A stretch of 17,666 nt of DNA from Wenzhouxiangella sp. (GTDB taxonomy: Bacteria; Pseudomonadota; Gammaproteobacteria; Xanthomonadales; Wenzhouxiangellaceae): assembly GCA_007123575.1 (NCBI GenBank), contig SKKV01000083.1, positions 1 to 17,666 of the forward strand, read 5' to 3'. Below the pieces are notes generated by a model that was not told the DNA's origin, did not search any database, and worked only from the letters and a program-made list of their open reading frames with translations. Shown piece by piece: positions 6,813 to 15,450 of this stretch. The position numbers and the translations under genes are program-made. How positions within the stretch are numbered: position 1 is the stretch's first letter; each line of letters begins with the position of its first letter.

Positions 6813-8906
6813 GTGCAGGCGATCGAAATAATTACCGCGGTTCAGATCGCCCAGTCGGTTTTCAGTCTGATCCTGGCTGCCCTGCTGCTTTCCTTTCTGT
6901 TCGCCTTCAAGCACGATTTTCTGCGGCACTGGGCCCTGAGCTGCCTGGCCATGTCGCTGTACCTGGCGACAGCGGCTTTCATTACCGGATGGCTGACCGT
7001 TGGTAACTTCGACCCCAGCTTGCGCCTGGCCCTGTCCATGTTTTCGCTGGCCATGGCCTACCTGCACGTACTCTGGCTGATCATGGGGGCGTGGGAGGCG
7101 GTGACCGAGCGGCCAGTGCCAGCTACCACGAATCTTACCCTGGTGGCGCTGATGGCTGGTGTTGGCATGGCCAGTACGCTGATCGCCCCTTTTGCAGCCG
7201 ATGCCGCGGTGCTGCGAAACCTGGTTCGTTTCTCCCTGCTGCACGCGGTCACCGGCATCGCCTTCGCCGTCACCGCGATGATGCTGTGGCGGTCGCTGAA
7301 GCCGACCGGCATGCTAAGCGCCCGCCTGGTGCCACTGACCTTCTCTGCTTATGCCCTGTTCATGATTTACGTCAGCGGGATCAGCGTCTGGATGACCTTG
7401 AACAATGTTTTGCTGACCCATGCCCGCTACCTTGGCCTGATCGGCTTTGTGCTGCAAGTCTTGATCGGCTACAGCATCGTCATCTGGCTACTGGAAATCG
7501 AGCGCAGACGTGCTGTACAAGCACGCAGCAAGGCAGAAAGCGCGCAGCAGCGCCTGGTACATTTCCGCATGCATGACCCAGCCACAGGCCTGCCGAACCG
7601 ACGCCAGCTGCAGGACCAGCTTGCCTCGGAGGTCAGCTCGGCTACGCGGAAACGCAACCGGGTAGCGGTTCTGGCGGTCAGTGTCCAGCGTTTCAAGGTC
7701 ATCAGCCAGGCTCTGGGGTGGCATGAAACCGACCGCATGATGCGCAACCTCGCCGAGCGGTTGAAAAAGCGGTTGCCCGTCGATGCGTTCCTGGGCCGAG
7801 CCGGAGAACGTGACTTCATTATCGTCATGCCCAATATGGGCAGTCGACAACGGGCCATCGAAAAGTGCGAGCAAGTGCTGCCGACCGCTCCTGAACCGAT
7901 GGTTCACCACGGCCAGGAGTTTTTCCTCACGCTCAGCGCCGGTTTGTGCCTGGCACCTGACGACCAGATTGATGCGGTTGCCCTGATTGATCTGGCCCAA
8001 CATGCCCAGATGCAGGCCGTCGCCACCGGCAAACCGCTGGTCATCCATCAAGGTGGGCAAGCCGGTAGCGAACCACACAATCTGATCAAGCTTGAACAAG
8101 AACTCAGGACCGGGGTCCGCGAAAAACAGTTCGAGCTTTACTTTCAGCCGCTGGTCAGCATCCGTCGGCGTCAGATTACGGGGTTTGAAACGCTGTTACG
8201 CTGGAACCACCCCCAGCGCGGCGTACTGACCCCCGGCACATTCCTGCAACAGGCGGTGCGCATGGGCATTCTCGATGAACTGGAAGACCAGATTCTTTTC
8301 CAGGCACTGAGCCAGCTCAGGACATGGCAAAACGACCTGGCCGTGCCGACGGTCACTGTTTCGGTCAACCTGTCCGCCCAGCGCTTTCAGCAACCCGACC
8401 TGGCGGGCAAGCTGGCCAAGATGTGCAGCGACATGAAAGTGAATCCAAAAGATTTGCATCTTGAGATCACAGAAAGCACAGCCATGCAGGATTTCGAAGC
8501 GGGTCTCAATACCCTCTACCAGCTGCGCGAACTAGGCTGCAAAATCTGTCTGGATGACTTCGGCACAGGCTATAGCTCCCTGGCCCACTTGCGGCGACTG
8601 CAGGTCGACTATGTCAAGCTGGATCGAAGTTTCATCGTCAACCTGGAGCGCGACCACCACGAACGCGCCATGACACGAGCCGTGGTTGACCTGATTCACA
8701 GCCTCGGCATGACGGTGCTGGCCGAGGGCGTGGAGACGCGTCAACAACTTGGCTACCTGATCCAGTGCCGGGTGGATGTTATCCAGGGGTTCCTGATGGG
8801 CAAACCGCGCCCGGCCAAGACCTATCGTCGGGCGCTTTTGGAGCCGGAACTGCTTATGCGGGAGGCGGCACCGGAAAGTCAGCGCGGAGCTGAGCAATCC
8901 GCTTGA
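6813..8906 (+). CDS. Membrane-bound GGDEF-EAL protein, probable c-di-GMP phosphodiesterase
   Basis: This 697-residue protein has about seven predicted membrane helices (roughly 8-230), a short linker helix, a GGDEF-fold domain (about 250-400) and an EAL domain (about 425-680). The cyclase signature is degenerate: GERDF at 331-335 replaces GGDEF, so cyclic di-GMP synthesis is not expected. The EAL domain carries the full catalytic set: E459 (in ETLLRW, fitting ExLxR), N519, E551, D581, D582, K602, E638 and Q658. From N519 onward these keep exactly the spacing of the known RocR residues. It should therefore hydrolyse c-di-GMP at the inner membrane, with the GGDEF remnant perhaps acting as a regulatory domain. 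The GTG start follows AGGAGG. It is divergent from the RND operon, and its 3' end overlaps cca by 53 bases. Confidence 0.94.
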   Translation: MQAIEIITAVQIAQSVFSLILAALLLSFLFAFKHDFLRHWALSCLAMSLYLATAAFITGWLTVGNFDPSLRLALSMFSLAMAYLHVLWLIMGAWEAVTERPVPATTNLTLVALMAGVGMASTLIAPFAADAAVLRNLVRFSLLHAVTGIAFAVTAMMLWRSLKPTGMLSARLVPLTFSAYALFMIYVSGISVWMTLNNVLLTHARYLGLIGFVLQVLIGYSIVIWLLEIERRRAVQARSKAESAQQRLVHFRMHDPATGLPNRRQLQDQLASEVSSATRKRNRVAVLAVSVQRFKVISQALGWHETDRMMRNLAERLKKRLPVDAFLGRAGERDFIIVMPNMGSRQRAIEKCEQVLPTAPEPMVHHGQEFFLTLSAGLCLAPDDQIDAVALIDLAQHAQMQAVATGKPLVIHQGGQAGSEPHNLIKLEQELRTGVREKQFELYFQPLVSIRRRQITGFETLLRWNHPQRGVLTPGTFLQQAVRMGILDELEDQILFQALSQLRTWQNDLAVPTVTVSVNLSAQRFQQPDLAGKLAKMCSDMKVNPKDLHLEITESTAMQDFEAGLNTLYQLRELGCKICLDDFGTGYSSLAHLRRLQVDYVKLDRSFIVNLERDHHERAMTRAVVDLIHSLGMTVLAEGVETRQQLGYLIQCRVDVIQGFLMGKPRPAKTYRRALLEPELLMREAAPESQRGAEQSA

Positions 8907-10125
8907 TTCGCTCGCGGCGCATCGCCCCGGCAATGGCCGGCCCGGTGAGCCCCTGATCGACGAATGGTCGCGCCTCCACCGCGGCTGATGCAGCGTATGC
9001 CCGGTCAAGAAATTCAGCCTGGATGTAAGGATCATCTTCACGCCCCAAGCGACCACGCAGGTCGGCCTTGCAGGCCAGCAGGAAGCCCCGCAAGCGCTCG
9101 GGGCGACGCCAGGCGTCAAGCTGGCCAAACAAACGCTCGACCGTCGCCGGCTTCAGGGTCAGCGCCCGGTGGCAATGCAGGTGGAATTCGCCAACGCGCA
9201 GGGCCAGATCGCGGCAGGCCACCGGTACCGCCAATCGCTGACAGACTTCCGCAATTGGTTTCAGGCCGCGCTTTTCGTGACCGCGATGGGACGGCCACTC
9301 CGCTTCTGGCGTCAGCGCCTTGCCCAAATCATGCACCAGACAGGCAAATCGGACCGACAAGGGAGCCTGCAGGCGGGCCGCCTGGTCCAGCACCATCAAG
9401 GTATGGCGGCCGGTATCAATTTCCGGATGATACTTGGCCGGCTGCGGGATGCCGAACAGAGCATCCACCTCGGGCAGGATGACGGCCAAGGCGCCGACCG
9501 AGCGCAGCACCTCGAAAAATCGCGAGGGCTGGTCATGCATCAGCGCGCGCTGCATTTCCTGCCAGACCCGCTCCGGCACCAGGTGGTCGACTTCACCATC
9601 AGCGACCATCTGCCGGCACAGCGCCAGGGTTTTGTCGGCAATCTCGAAATTGCCAAAGCGGGTCGCAAACCGGGCCAGGCGCAAGATGCGCACCGGGTCT
9701 TCGCGAAACGCTTCGCTGATATGGCGCAGAACGCCCTGCTGCAGGTCAAGTAGACCGTTGAGTGGATCGATCAGGTGCCCGTCCGGGGTCAAGGCCATGG
9801 CGTTGACGGTCAGGTCGCGCCGTGCCAGGTCCTGTTCCAGGCTGACATCGGCGCCGGTGTGAAAGACAAAGCCATGATAACCACGGCCTGCCTTGCGCTC
9901 GGTCCGCGCCAGGGCGTATTCCTCGTGCGTGTGCGGATGCAGGAAGACGGGAAAGTCTCGCCCCACCGGCCGAAAGCCGCGCTCGGTCATTGTCTCGGGC
10001 GTTGCCCCAACGACCACGTAATCCCGATCGGGGGCCGGCAGTCCGAGCAAGCTATCGCGTACCGAACCGCCGACCTGGTAGACCTCGAGTCTATCCAGCA
10101 GACGATCAGTTTCCGCTTTAGTCAC
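8854..10125 (-). CDS. cca: CCA-adding enzyme (tRNA nucleotidyltransferase) with HD domain
   Basis: It adds or repairs the 3' CCA end of tRNAs from CTP and ATP; 423 residues against 412 in E. coli. The nucleotidyltransferase motif is G19-G-S-V-R-D24, followed by the metal-binding D33-R-D35, and then RRDLTVNAM and the nucleotide-selecting region REDPVRILRLARF. A C-terminal HD phosphohydrolase domain with H265-D266-L-G-K is present, as in the gammaproteobacterial multifunctional enzyme with phosphatase and phosphodiesterase activity. I chose the GTG at 10125, in the arrangement GTGACTAA that overlaps the upstream gene's stop by 8 bases. The open frame continues upstream, but that part lies inside the NDUFA9-like gene and does not look like CCA enzyme. 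Third gene of a probable slt operon; its 3' end overlaps the GGDEF-EAL gene antisense. Confidence 0.94.
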   Translation of the reverse strand: MTKAETDRLLDRLEVYQVGGSVRDSLLGLPAPDRDYVVVGATPETMTERGFRPVGRDFPVFLHPHTHEEYALARTERKAGRGYHGFVFHTGADVSLEQDLARRDLTVNAMALTPDGHLIDPLNGLLDLQQGVLRHISEAFREDPVRILRLARFATRFGNFEIADKTLALCRQMVADGEVDHLVPERVWQEMQRALMHDQPSRFFEVLRSVGALAVILPEVDALFGIPQPAKYHPEIDTGRHTLMVLDQAARLQAPLSVRFACLVHDLGKALTPEAEWPSHRGHEKRGLKPIAEVCQRLAVPVACRDLALRVGEFHLHCHRALTLKPATVERLFGQLDAWRRPERLRGFLLACKADLRGRLGREDDPYIQAEFLDRAYAASAAVEARPFVDQGLTGPAIAGAMRRERIKRIAQLRADFPVPPPA

Positions 10126-11071
10126 GCCGGCTGCGGCTCGGATGCAGCTTGTCCTTGCTGCCGTTGCCGCCAAGCCAGGTTGGCGCCAGCTCGCCCATGC
10201 CCCACGGCTGGATATCCAGGCGCAGGAAACCATTGTCAGCACAGACACTGTCGAGCAACAACGACTTGAAATTGTCGCTGGAAAACGGCTTGCCGGGCAC
10301 CAGGTTGAAGGCCATGCCCTGCAGTTTACCCAGCGCGTCGGGCAGGCCAACGACCGCGCGCTTCAGACCAAGCTGATTACGCAGCCAAATCACCAGCTCT
10401 TTCAGGCTCCAGACCTCTCGGCCACAAAGCTCGTAAATCTCTCCGCCCAGCTCCTTGGCGGCGATCACGCGCGCGAACGCTTCGACAACGTCACCGACAT
10501 ACACCGGTGCAAAGCGCGCGTTGGGCCGGGCCAACGGCAGCACCGGCGAAATCTTGAGCAAGGTGGCGAACCGGTTGAGGAAACTGTCGTCCGGGCCAAA
10601 TATGGTTGATGGCCGAAAGATCGCGGTATCCAGCAGCCCGCTGGCGTTGGCATGGCGCACCATTTCCTCGGCCTGTCCGCGCGTGACCAGGTAATGGCTG
10701 CGGCCTTCGCCGGCGTTGATCGAGCTCATCTGGATCATCTGCGGCACCCGTGCCGCCTCGCAGGCGATCATGATTTTCTCGACCAGCTCGACATGGGCGC
10801 GACGGAAGCCCTTGCCGTTGAATCCGCGCTCGTTGAGAATGCCGACCAGATTGATGACCAGATCATGGCCCTCGACCGCAGCAGTGAGGGATTCCAGGTC
10901 GTAGGGCCGGCACTGCTGGATGCGTACTCCGGGCACGATGGACAGATGGCGGGCAGCTGGCGCATAGCGAGTCGCCACAGTCAACTGATGCCCATCGGCT
11001 GACAGGCGACGTACCAGATGGCTGCCGACAAAGCCGGAACCTCCGAGGATGAATATCTGCTTTTTGCTCAC
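10118..11071 (-). CDS. NAD(P)-binding SDR-like protein, complex I NDUFA9-type family
   Basis: Rossmann-fold protein of 317 residues in the atypical (extended) short-chain dehydrogenase group, resembling bacterial homologues of the complex I accessory subunit NDUFA9. The dinucleotide-binding loop GGSGFVG is at residues 10-16. Other typical segments are DLVINLVGILNE, IQMSSINA, FRPSTIFGP and PVYVGDVVEAFA. The usual YxxxK catalytic pair of active SDRs is not evident: the SSINAGEGRSHYLVTRGQAE region has Y followed by Arg (YLVTR), so it may be a binding protein and not a classical dehydrogenase. The start is GTG (SKKQIFILGG), 38 bases after the slt stop, and its stop overlaps the cca start. The function of the bacterial homologues is not known; co-occurrence with slt and cca does not point to one job. 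Confidence 0.85.
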   Translation of the reverse strand: MSKKQIFILGGSGFVGSHLVRRLSADGHQLTVATRYAPAARHLSIVPGVRIQQCRPYDLESLTAAVEGHDLVINLVGILNERGFNGKGFRRAHVELVEKIMIACEAARVPQMIQMSSINAGEGRSHYLVTRGQAEEMVRHANASGLLDTAIFRPSTIFGPDDSFLNRFATLLKISPVLPLARPNARFAPVYVGDVVEAFARVIAAKELGGEIYELCGREVWSLKELVIWLRNQLGLKRAVVGLPDALGKLQGMAFNLVPGKPFSSDNFKSLLLDSVCADNGFLRLDIQPWGMGELAPTWLGGNGSKDKLHPSRSRRD

Positions 11072-11109
11072 TGTTGACGGCCAGGCAAGATTTGTCTTTC
11101 ATTGTACCG

Positions 11110-13089
11110 TCAGGGCGTGCAGGTAAAACCCTGGCCATCCAGCGCCTGTTGCAGCAGGATATTTTCTCGCAAAACGCGCGGCGGGCGCTGCATCAGCCAC
11201 TCATAGAGGGTGGCAAAGGCCAGCACCCGCGGCACGTAGTCACGGGTCTCGAAAAAGGGCAGCGTTTCCAGCCAGATGTCGGGCTCTGTTTCGGGCCGGC
11301 TGCTGCGCCAGCGTGCCAGGGCGCTGATGCCGGCGTTATAGGCTGCGGCCACGTCAATCCAGGCCTCGTCATAGCGCGTCTGCAGCTCGCCCAGGTGGGC
11401 GATGCCTAGCGGGATATTGATCGCTGGGTTCATCAGATCGCCCTGGCCGTTATACGGCAGACCATGGCGACGGGCCACGGCAACAGCCGTTCCCGGCATC
11501 AACTGCAGCAGACCGCGCGCCCCGGCCGGCGACAAGGCATCGGGCTGCATCGCCGACTCAGCCCGCATCAAGCCGTAGACCAGGGCCGGGTCAACATTCC
11601 AGCGCTTGCCGGCCGCTTCGACCCGGGGCTTTTCGACCATCGGGAAACGCCACGGATACGCACGCAGGCTGCCAGCATTTGCCAGGCCATGAATGGCCCG
11701 ATCATGCCACTGATGAGCCGCCGCCAGCAACGCGGCCTGGCGCAGCTCTTCCCGACTCAAGCGCTGGCTCACGCGCAGCCAGGTTCGCCGGCCATGCATA
11801 CTCAAGCCGACCTGCCACAGCTCCAGCGCGCGCTCGAACTCGGCATCGCGGATCAGGCGGCGTTGGGTAGCGCCGTCTGCTTTCAGTTCTTCACTACAAA
11901 CCGTCAGATCGTGGCCAAGGCGTGTGGCCGCCAGGAAGCCGTAATAGTTGGCCTCTGATGCCAGGCTGGCATACGCGATAGCGGCATCAGGACGGTTCAG
12001 TGCAGCCAGCGCCCGGCCGCGCCAGTAGCGCCAGCGCGGGCGCGCCTGCTCGGTCAGCGGCATGGCATAGATGGAATCCAGCACCGTGGGCCAATCAGCG
12101 ACTGCCAGGCTGGCACGGACTCGCCATTCCAGCATCTGCTGATCGATCAGGTCCGGATTCAGCTCGTCGATGGCAGCCAGTGCCCCGGCATCCAGGGCAA
12201 CAGCGCGATACAGGGCTATTTCGCGCTCAATCCGACCCTGCTGATCCGACGGCCAGGCAAAGCGATCGCGTAGCAGTCGCCAGTTGGATTCGGCCCGCTC
12301 CCAGTCAGAGCGTGCCAGCCGAAGCAAGCCGGTTTCAACAATCAGGCGCGACTGTTCGTGATCCTGCCAGCGCCGCACCTCGCGCAGGGTCGGATGGAGC
12401 TGTGTGTGCAGGCTGATCCAGCGATCTGCCCAGAAGCGTCTGTCCTGGTCGAGATAGCGGCGCAGGTAACGGGCCAGGCCGGTTTCACCTGCGCGCAGGG
12501 CCAGGTGGAAGCGCTGCCAGGCAAGCTCCGGTGTCAGGTGACCTTGCCGACGCCACCAGGCAAACACAGGATCACAGGCGCGGTGCTGGGACTGCCCGAC
12601 CAGCCACAGTGACTCAACCGCTGCGGTCAACTCCTCGGTCCGTCCGGCGGCCAGATCGGCACGGGCCAAATGGCATCGAACCTCGGCATTGGTTGAACCG
12701 CGGCCGTAACGGGACAGGGCCTCGTACTCGCCGCGTCGGGCCAGGCTGCGCAGCCAGGCCAGCTCGAGGGTGCCGGCAAAGCTCCAGTCACGGTGCCGGG
12801 CCAGGAACTGCTCGACTACCGATTCAGGCACCTGGTCAATGCGCTGGCGCATCAGCTCGAATTCAAGGAAAGGCGTCAGTGGGTAGTCGCGCAGGTCGAT
12901 GATGGCCTGTAGGACAGTCGCCTGATCACCACGGCCGGCGGCCGCCCAGGCGGCCTTGAACTGCGCGCGTTGCGCCTCTCGTTCGGGCACTTGATCGGCG
13001 GCCTGCGCCGACAGCGAACAAAAGACCGCTACGCCGCAGGCCATCAGCCCAAAGAGCACGCCGCGCCAAACATCCACCCGTGCCATCAT
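11110..13089 (-). CDS. slt: Soluble lytic murein transglycosylase (Slt70 type)
   Basis: Periplasmic enzyme that cleaves the MurNAc-GlcNAc bond of peptidoglycan and leaves a 1,6-anhydro end; 659 residues, close to E. coli Slt70. Residues 1-30 are a Sec signal peptide ending SAQA. Residues about 31-470 form the helical superhelix (U and L domains). The C-terminal lysozyme-like SLT domain contains the catalytic glutamate E511 in VYGLMRAESAMQP, followed by SPAGARGLLQLMPGTA and AAYNAGISALARW. Two ATG codons stand in tandem at the start, so the protein may begin one residue later. It is the first gene of the minus-strand run slt - NDUFA9-like - cca and is divergent from the TauE-type permease, with about 50 bases between the likely starts. 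Confidence 0.95.
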   Translation of the reverse strand: MMARVDVWRGVLFGLMACGVAVFCSLSAQAADQVPEREAQRAQFKAAWAAAGRGDQATVLQAIIDLRDYPLTPFLEFELMRQRIDQVPESVVEQFLARHRDWSFAGTLELAWLRSLARRGEYEALSRYGRGSTNAEVRCHLARADLAAGRTEELTAAVESLWLVGQSQHRACDPVFAWWRRQGHLTPELAWQRFHLALRAGETGLARYLRRYLDQDRRFWADRWISLHTQLHPTLREVRRWQDHEQSRLIVETGLLRLARSDWERAESNWRLLRDRFAWPSDQQGRIEREIALYRAVALDAGALAAIDELNPDLIDQQMLEWRVRASLAVADWPTVLDSIYAMPLTEQARPRWRYWRGRALAALNRPDAAIAYASLASEANYYGFLAATRLGHDLTVCSEELKADGATQRRLIRDAEFERALELWQVGLSMHGRRTWLRVSQRLSREELRQAALLAAAHQWHDRAIHGLANAGSLRAYPWRFPMVEKPRVEAAGKRWNVDPALVYGLMRAESAMQPDALSPAGARGLLQLMPGTAVAVARRHGLPYNGQGDLMNPAINIPLGIAHLGELQTRYDEAWIDVAAAYNAGISALARWRSSRPETEPDIWLETLPFFETRDYVPRVLAFATLYEWLMQRPPRVLRENILLQQALDGQGFTCTP

Positions 13090-13139
13090 GTAGTTGTGTA
13101 TTCCCGAATCATTTCTCGCGCTTTGACCGTGCCCGACAA

Positions 13140-13925
13140 GTGCTGTTCACCCTGATTAGCTTGTTATTGATCGGTTTGCTGGCCGGCGTCCTGGCTGGCC
13201 TGCTCGGCATTGGCGGCGGGTTGGTGATCGTTCCCGCGCTCAGCTGGATCCTCCTGGCACAGGGTGCCGGCCCCGACCTGGCTGTGCCGATGGCGGTTGC
13301 CACTTCTCTGGGCACCATGCTGATGACCTCGGCCAGCGCGATCTGGTTTCACGACCGCCGCGGCGGCGTAGACTGGGCTTGCGTCGGCAGACTAGCACCG
13401 GCGGTTGCCGTGGGCGCCCTGGCCGGTGCCTGGCTGGCGCTATTATTGCCCGGCCCCTGGCTTGCCCGCGTGTTTGGCCTCATCGCCGCGCTGATCGGCC
13501 TGCGCATGCTGTTGGCAACCTCAACGCCGGTTGCCGAATGCCAGCCCTGGCCGCGTGGCTGGTTCCTGTTGGGCCCGCTGATCGGTGCGGTCTCGGCCAT
13601 GATTGGCATCGGCGGTGGCAGCTTCAATGTTCCCTACCTGGCGCGGAATGGTTATTCGATGGTGCGCGCAGTGGCTATTGCCTCGACCTGCGGCTGGCCG
13701 ATTGCGCTCGGCGGTGTCTTCGGCTTTCTGCTGCTGGGCGGGTTCAGCGCGCAGCATTCGTTGAGTGTGGGCTATTTTTACGGGCCCGGGCTGGTGTTGA
13801 TTGGCTTGGCTGGCATGGTTGGCGCGCCAGCCGGGGTTGCGCTGGCTCATCATTTGCCGCAGCAGCGCTTAAAGCGCGTTTTTGGAGTGGTCCTGATGCT
13901 GGTCGCGGCGCGGATGATCTGGTAG
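13140..13925 (+). CDS. TauE/SafE family sulfite/anion exporter-like permease
   Basis: Inner-membrane protein of about 261 residues with seven to eight predicted helices. It has the two-fold inverted repeat of the TauE/SafE (DUF81) family: GLLGIGGGLVIVPAL near the N-terminus and MIGIGGGSFNVPYLAR near the middle. Members move sulfite, sulfoacetate or other small organic anions, but substrates cannot be told from sequence and many members are uncharacterised. The start is uncertain. GTG at 13140 gives a natural first helix (MLFTLISLLLIGLLAG) but has no clear ribosome binding site. GTG at 13080 would overlap the slt start and add a Cys-rich 20-residue leader, which seems less likely. The 3' end overlaps the EEP hydrolase gene by 57 bases on opposite strands. 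Confidence 0.88.
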   Translation: MLFTLISLLLIGLLAGVLAGLLGIGGGLVIVPALSWILLAQGAGPDLAVPMAVATSLGTMLMTSASAIWFHDRRGGVDWACVGRLAPAVAVGALAGAWLALLLPGPWLARVFGLIAALIGLRMLLATSTPVAECQPWPRGWFLLGPLIGAVSAMIGIGGGSFNVPYLARNGYSMVRAVAIASTCGWPIALGGVFGFLLLGGFSAQHSLSVGYFYGPGLVLIGLAGMVGAPAGVALAHHLPQQRLKRVFGVVLMLVAARMIW

Positions 13926-14711
13926 CGCCACGGCGCCATCGAGGTTTACCGTCATCGCCAGGGGACGGTGGTCTGAATAGGTCACCGGCAGCACTTCCAG
14001 GCTGGCGATATTCATTCGCGGCGACACCAGGATATGGTCGATGGCTCGCTGCGGGTCCCAGGATGGGAAGGTCAGAATGCCCTGGTCTGGAATGATCAAG
14101 CCGGCCTGATCGCAAAACTCCAGCAGCTCGCGCGAGCGCGGCCCAGTATTCAAATCGCCCATCGCGACCACGTTCGGATAGTCCCGCACCAGGCTGGCCA
14201 CGTAGCGTAGCTGCTGGGAGCGCGCCCTGCGCCCCAGGGCCAGATGCAAGATGACCAGCCACAGAGCCTGCGGGCCTTCACCATAGCGCACGAACATGGC
14301 ACCGCGCCCGGGGATGGCACCGGGCAACTTGTGTTCTTCGATAGCGCTGGGTCGAATGCGGCTTAGCAGCCCGTTACCGGCATGGGCCAGCACGCCCACC
14401 TTGCGATTACCCTGGTGACTCCAGTGTTCGAACGCTGCGTGCGTGGCGAGATATTTGGCCTGGTTCAGAAAGCCTGACCGCAAACTGCCGCAATCCACTT
14501 CCTGCAAGGCCACGATATCGTATTCAGCGACCAGATCGGCAATGGCATCCAGGTTGGCGATGCGCTGGTTGTTCGGCAATACCTGGCGCCAACTGGATGT
14601 CAGGTAGTCCCTGTATTTGCCCGTTGTAGTGCCGGCCTGGATGTTGTAACTGAGCAGCTTGAGCTGGTGTTTACCCGGTGCCACGCTGTCCCTTGATTCA
14701 GCAGCCGGCAC
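13869..14711 (-). CDS. Endonuclease/exonuclease/phosphatase (EEP) family hydrolase
   Basis: Metal-dependent hydrolase of the DNase I/exonuclease III/phosphatase fold, 280 residues. The expected catalytic residues are visible: N23 in LLSYNIQ, E71 in ALQEVD, H in ILHLALG, D186 and N188 in MGDLNTG, D in AIDHILVS, and the D247-H248 pair in YSDHRPL. No signal peptide is evident. The substrate is unknown; nucleic acid, a phosphoinositide-like or another phosphodiester are all possible in this fold. The start is a GTG 2 bases after the dsbA stop, with GGAG (14717-14720) 5 bases upstream, so it is translationally linked to dsbA. I know a similar gene behind dsbA in Pseudomonas. The C-terminal tail (residues ~260-280, Asp/His-rich) is encoded antisense to the TauE gene. 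Confidence 0.9.
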   Translation of the reverse strand: MPAAESRDSVAPGKHQLKLLSYNIQAGTTTGKYRDYLTSSWRQVLPNNQRIANLDAIADLVAEYDIVALQEVDCGSLRSGFLNQAKYLATHAAFEHWSHQGNRKVGVLAHAGNGLLSRIRPSAIEEHKLPGAIPGRGAMFVRYGEGPQALWLVILHLALGRRARSQQLRYVASLVRDYPNVVAMGDLNTGPRSRELLEFCDQAGLIIPDQGILTFPSWDPQRAIDHILVSPRMNIASLEVLPVTYSDHRPLAMTVNLDGAVALPDHPRRDQHQDHSKNAL

Positions 14712-14713
14712 TC

Positions 14714-15394
14714 TTACTCCGACGCCGCCTCGGATTCGGCCGCCGCGCTATCGTCTGCACCGTCACCGACCAGGCCCAAAGCCTCGGCCTCTCGGGCGAC
14801 CAGATAATCGACTGCGGCAAGCATATTCTGGTAGCTGTCGAAATCACCGGGGCTGACACGCCACTTGCCCTGAACAACCATGGTCGGCGTGCCGCGAATA
14901 CCAAACCGACCAACCTGAGTGCGATTGCGGCCCATTTGCGATTCAACGGCAAAAGACTGAGCCGTGCTCAAGAAGGTTTGAACATCGATGCCAAAATCTG
15001 CGTAAATACCGGCAATGTCTTCGAAGTTGCGAATCTGGCGACGTTCGTCATGCATCGCCTTGAATACGCCTTCATGCGCCTCATCACCGAGACCGAGCAC
15101 CTGAGCGGTGTAGTAGGCGCGGGCAAATAGATCCCAGCCCCGCTGCAATGCGATCGGCAGGCGCGAAAACTCAACGTAATCCGGTGCATCATGCTCCCAG
15201 CGCTTGATAATCGGCAAGAAGCTGCGGCAGGCCGGACACGGATAGGCGAATGCCTCAATCACCTCGACCCGGTCGGTCGGGGCAGAAACAGGCGTACCAA
15301 TGCGCTGGTAGTGCTGGCCTTCCTCAAAGGTAGCCGCGGACACTGGCAGGGAAATCAGCGCAACAAGGCCGACAAGGGCTGCTATCAATTTCAT
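14714..15394 (-). CDS. dsbA: Thiol:disulfide interchange protein DsbA
   Basis: Periplasmic oxidase that introduces disulfide bonds into exported proteins and is re-oxidised by DsbB; 226 residues from the ATG at 15394. The signal peptide (1-20/21) ends PVSAA before TFEEGQHYQRI. The active site is C53-P-A-C56, where E. coli DsbA has CPHC. The cis-proline loop GTPTMVV is intact and the DsbA helical insertion is present. An acidic tail (GDGADDSAAAESEAASE) extends the C-terminus beyond the family core. The open frame continues upstream to 15475, but that part (MANGWSEL...) overlaps the cytochrome gene, and the signal peptide clearly begins at 15394. It lies 56 bases after cytochrome c4 and 2 bases before the EEP gene, forming an operon. 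Confidence 0.93.
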   Translation of the reverse strand: MKLIAALVGLVALISLPVSAATFEEGQHYQRIGTPVSAPTDRVEVIEAFAYPCPACRSFLPIIKRWEHDAPDYVEFSRLPIALQRGWDLFARAYYTAQVLGLGDEAHEGVFKAMHDERRQIRNFEDIAGIYADFGIDVQTFLSTAQSFAVESQMGRNRTQVGRFGIRGTPTMVVQGKWRVSPGDFDSYQNMLAAVDYLVAREAEALGLVGDGADDSAAAESEAASE

Positions 15395-15450
15395 CTCGGA
15401 TCTATTCCGGTTGTTCGTGAGGACAAGGCTAAAGACCGTCGCCAGCACTA

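Noticed and set aside
10126..10350. Extra 75 codons at the 5' end of the cca open frame
   Set aside because: They lie inside the NDUFA9-like gene in another frame and do not resemble CCA enzyme, which begins naturally at the GTG at 10125.
13080..13139. Longer start (GTG at 13080) for the TauE/SafE gene
   Set aside because: It would overlap the slt start codons and add a Cys-rich leader before the first membrane helix; no ribosome binding site supports it.
13865..13882. Short hairpin GCGCT-TAA-AGCGC followed by GTTTTT, terminator-like
   Set aside because: The stem has 5 pairs and lies inside the TauE coding frame 50 bases before its stop. On the minus strand the T-run is on the wrong side to end the EEP transcript.
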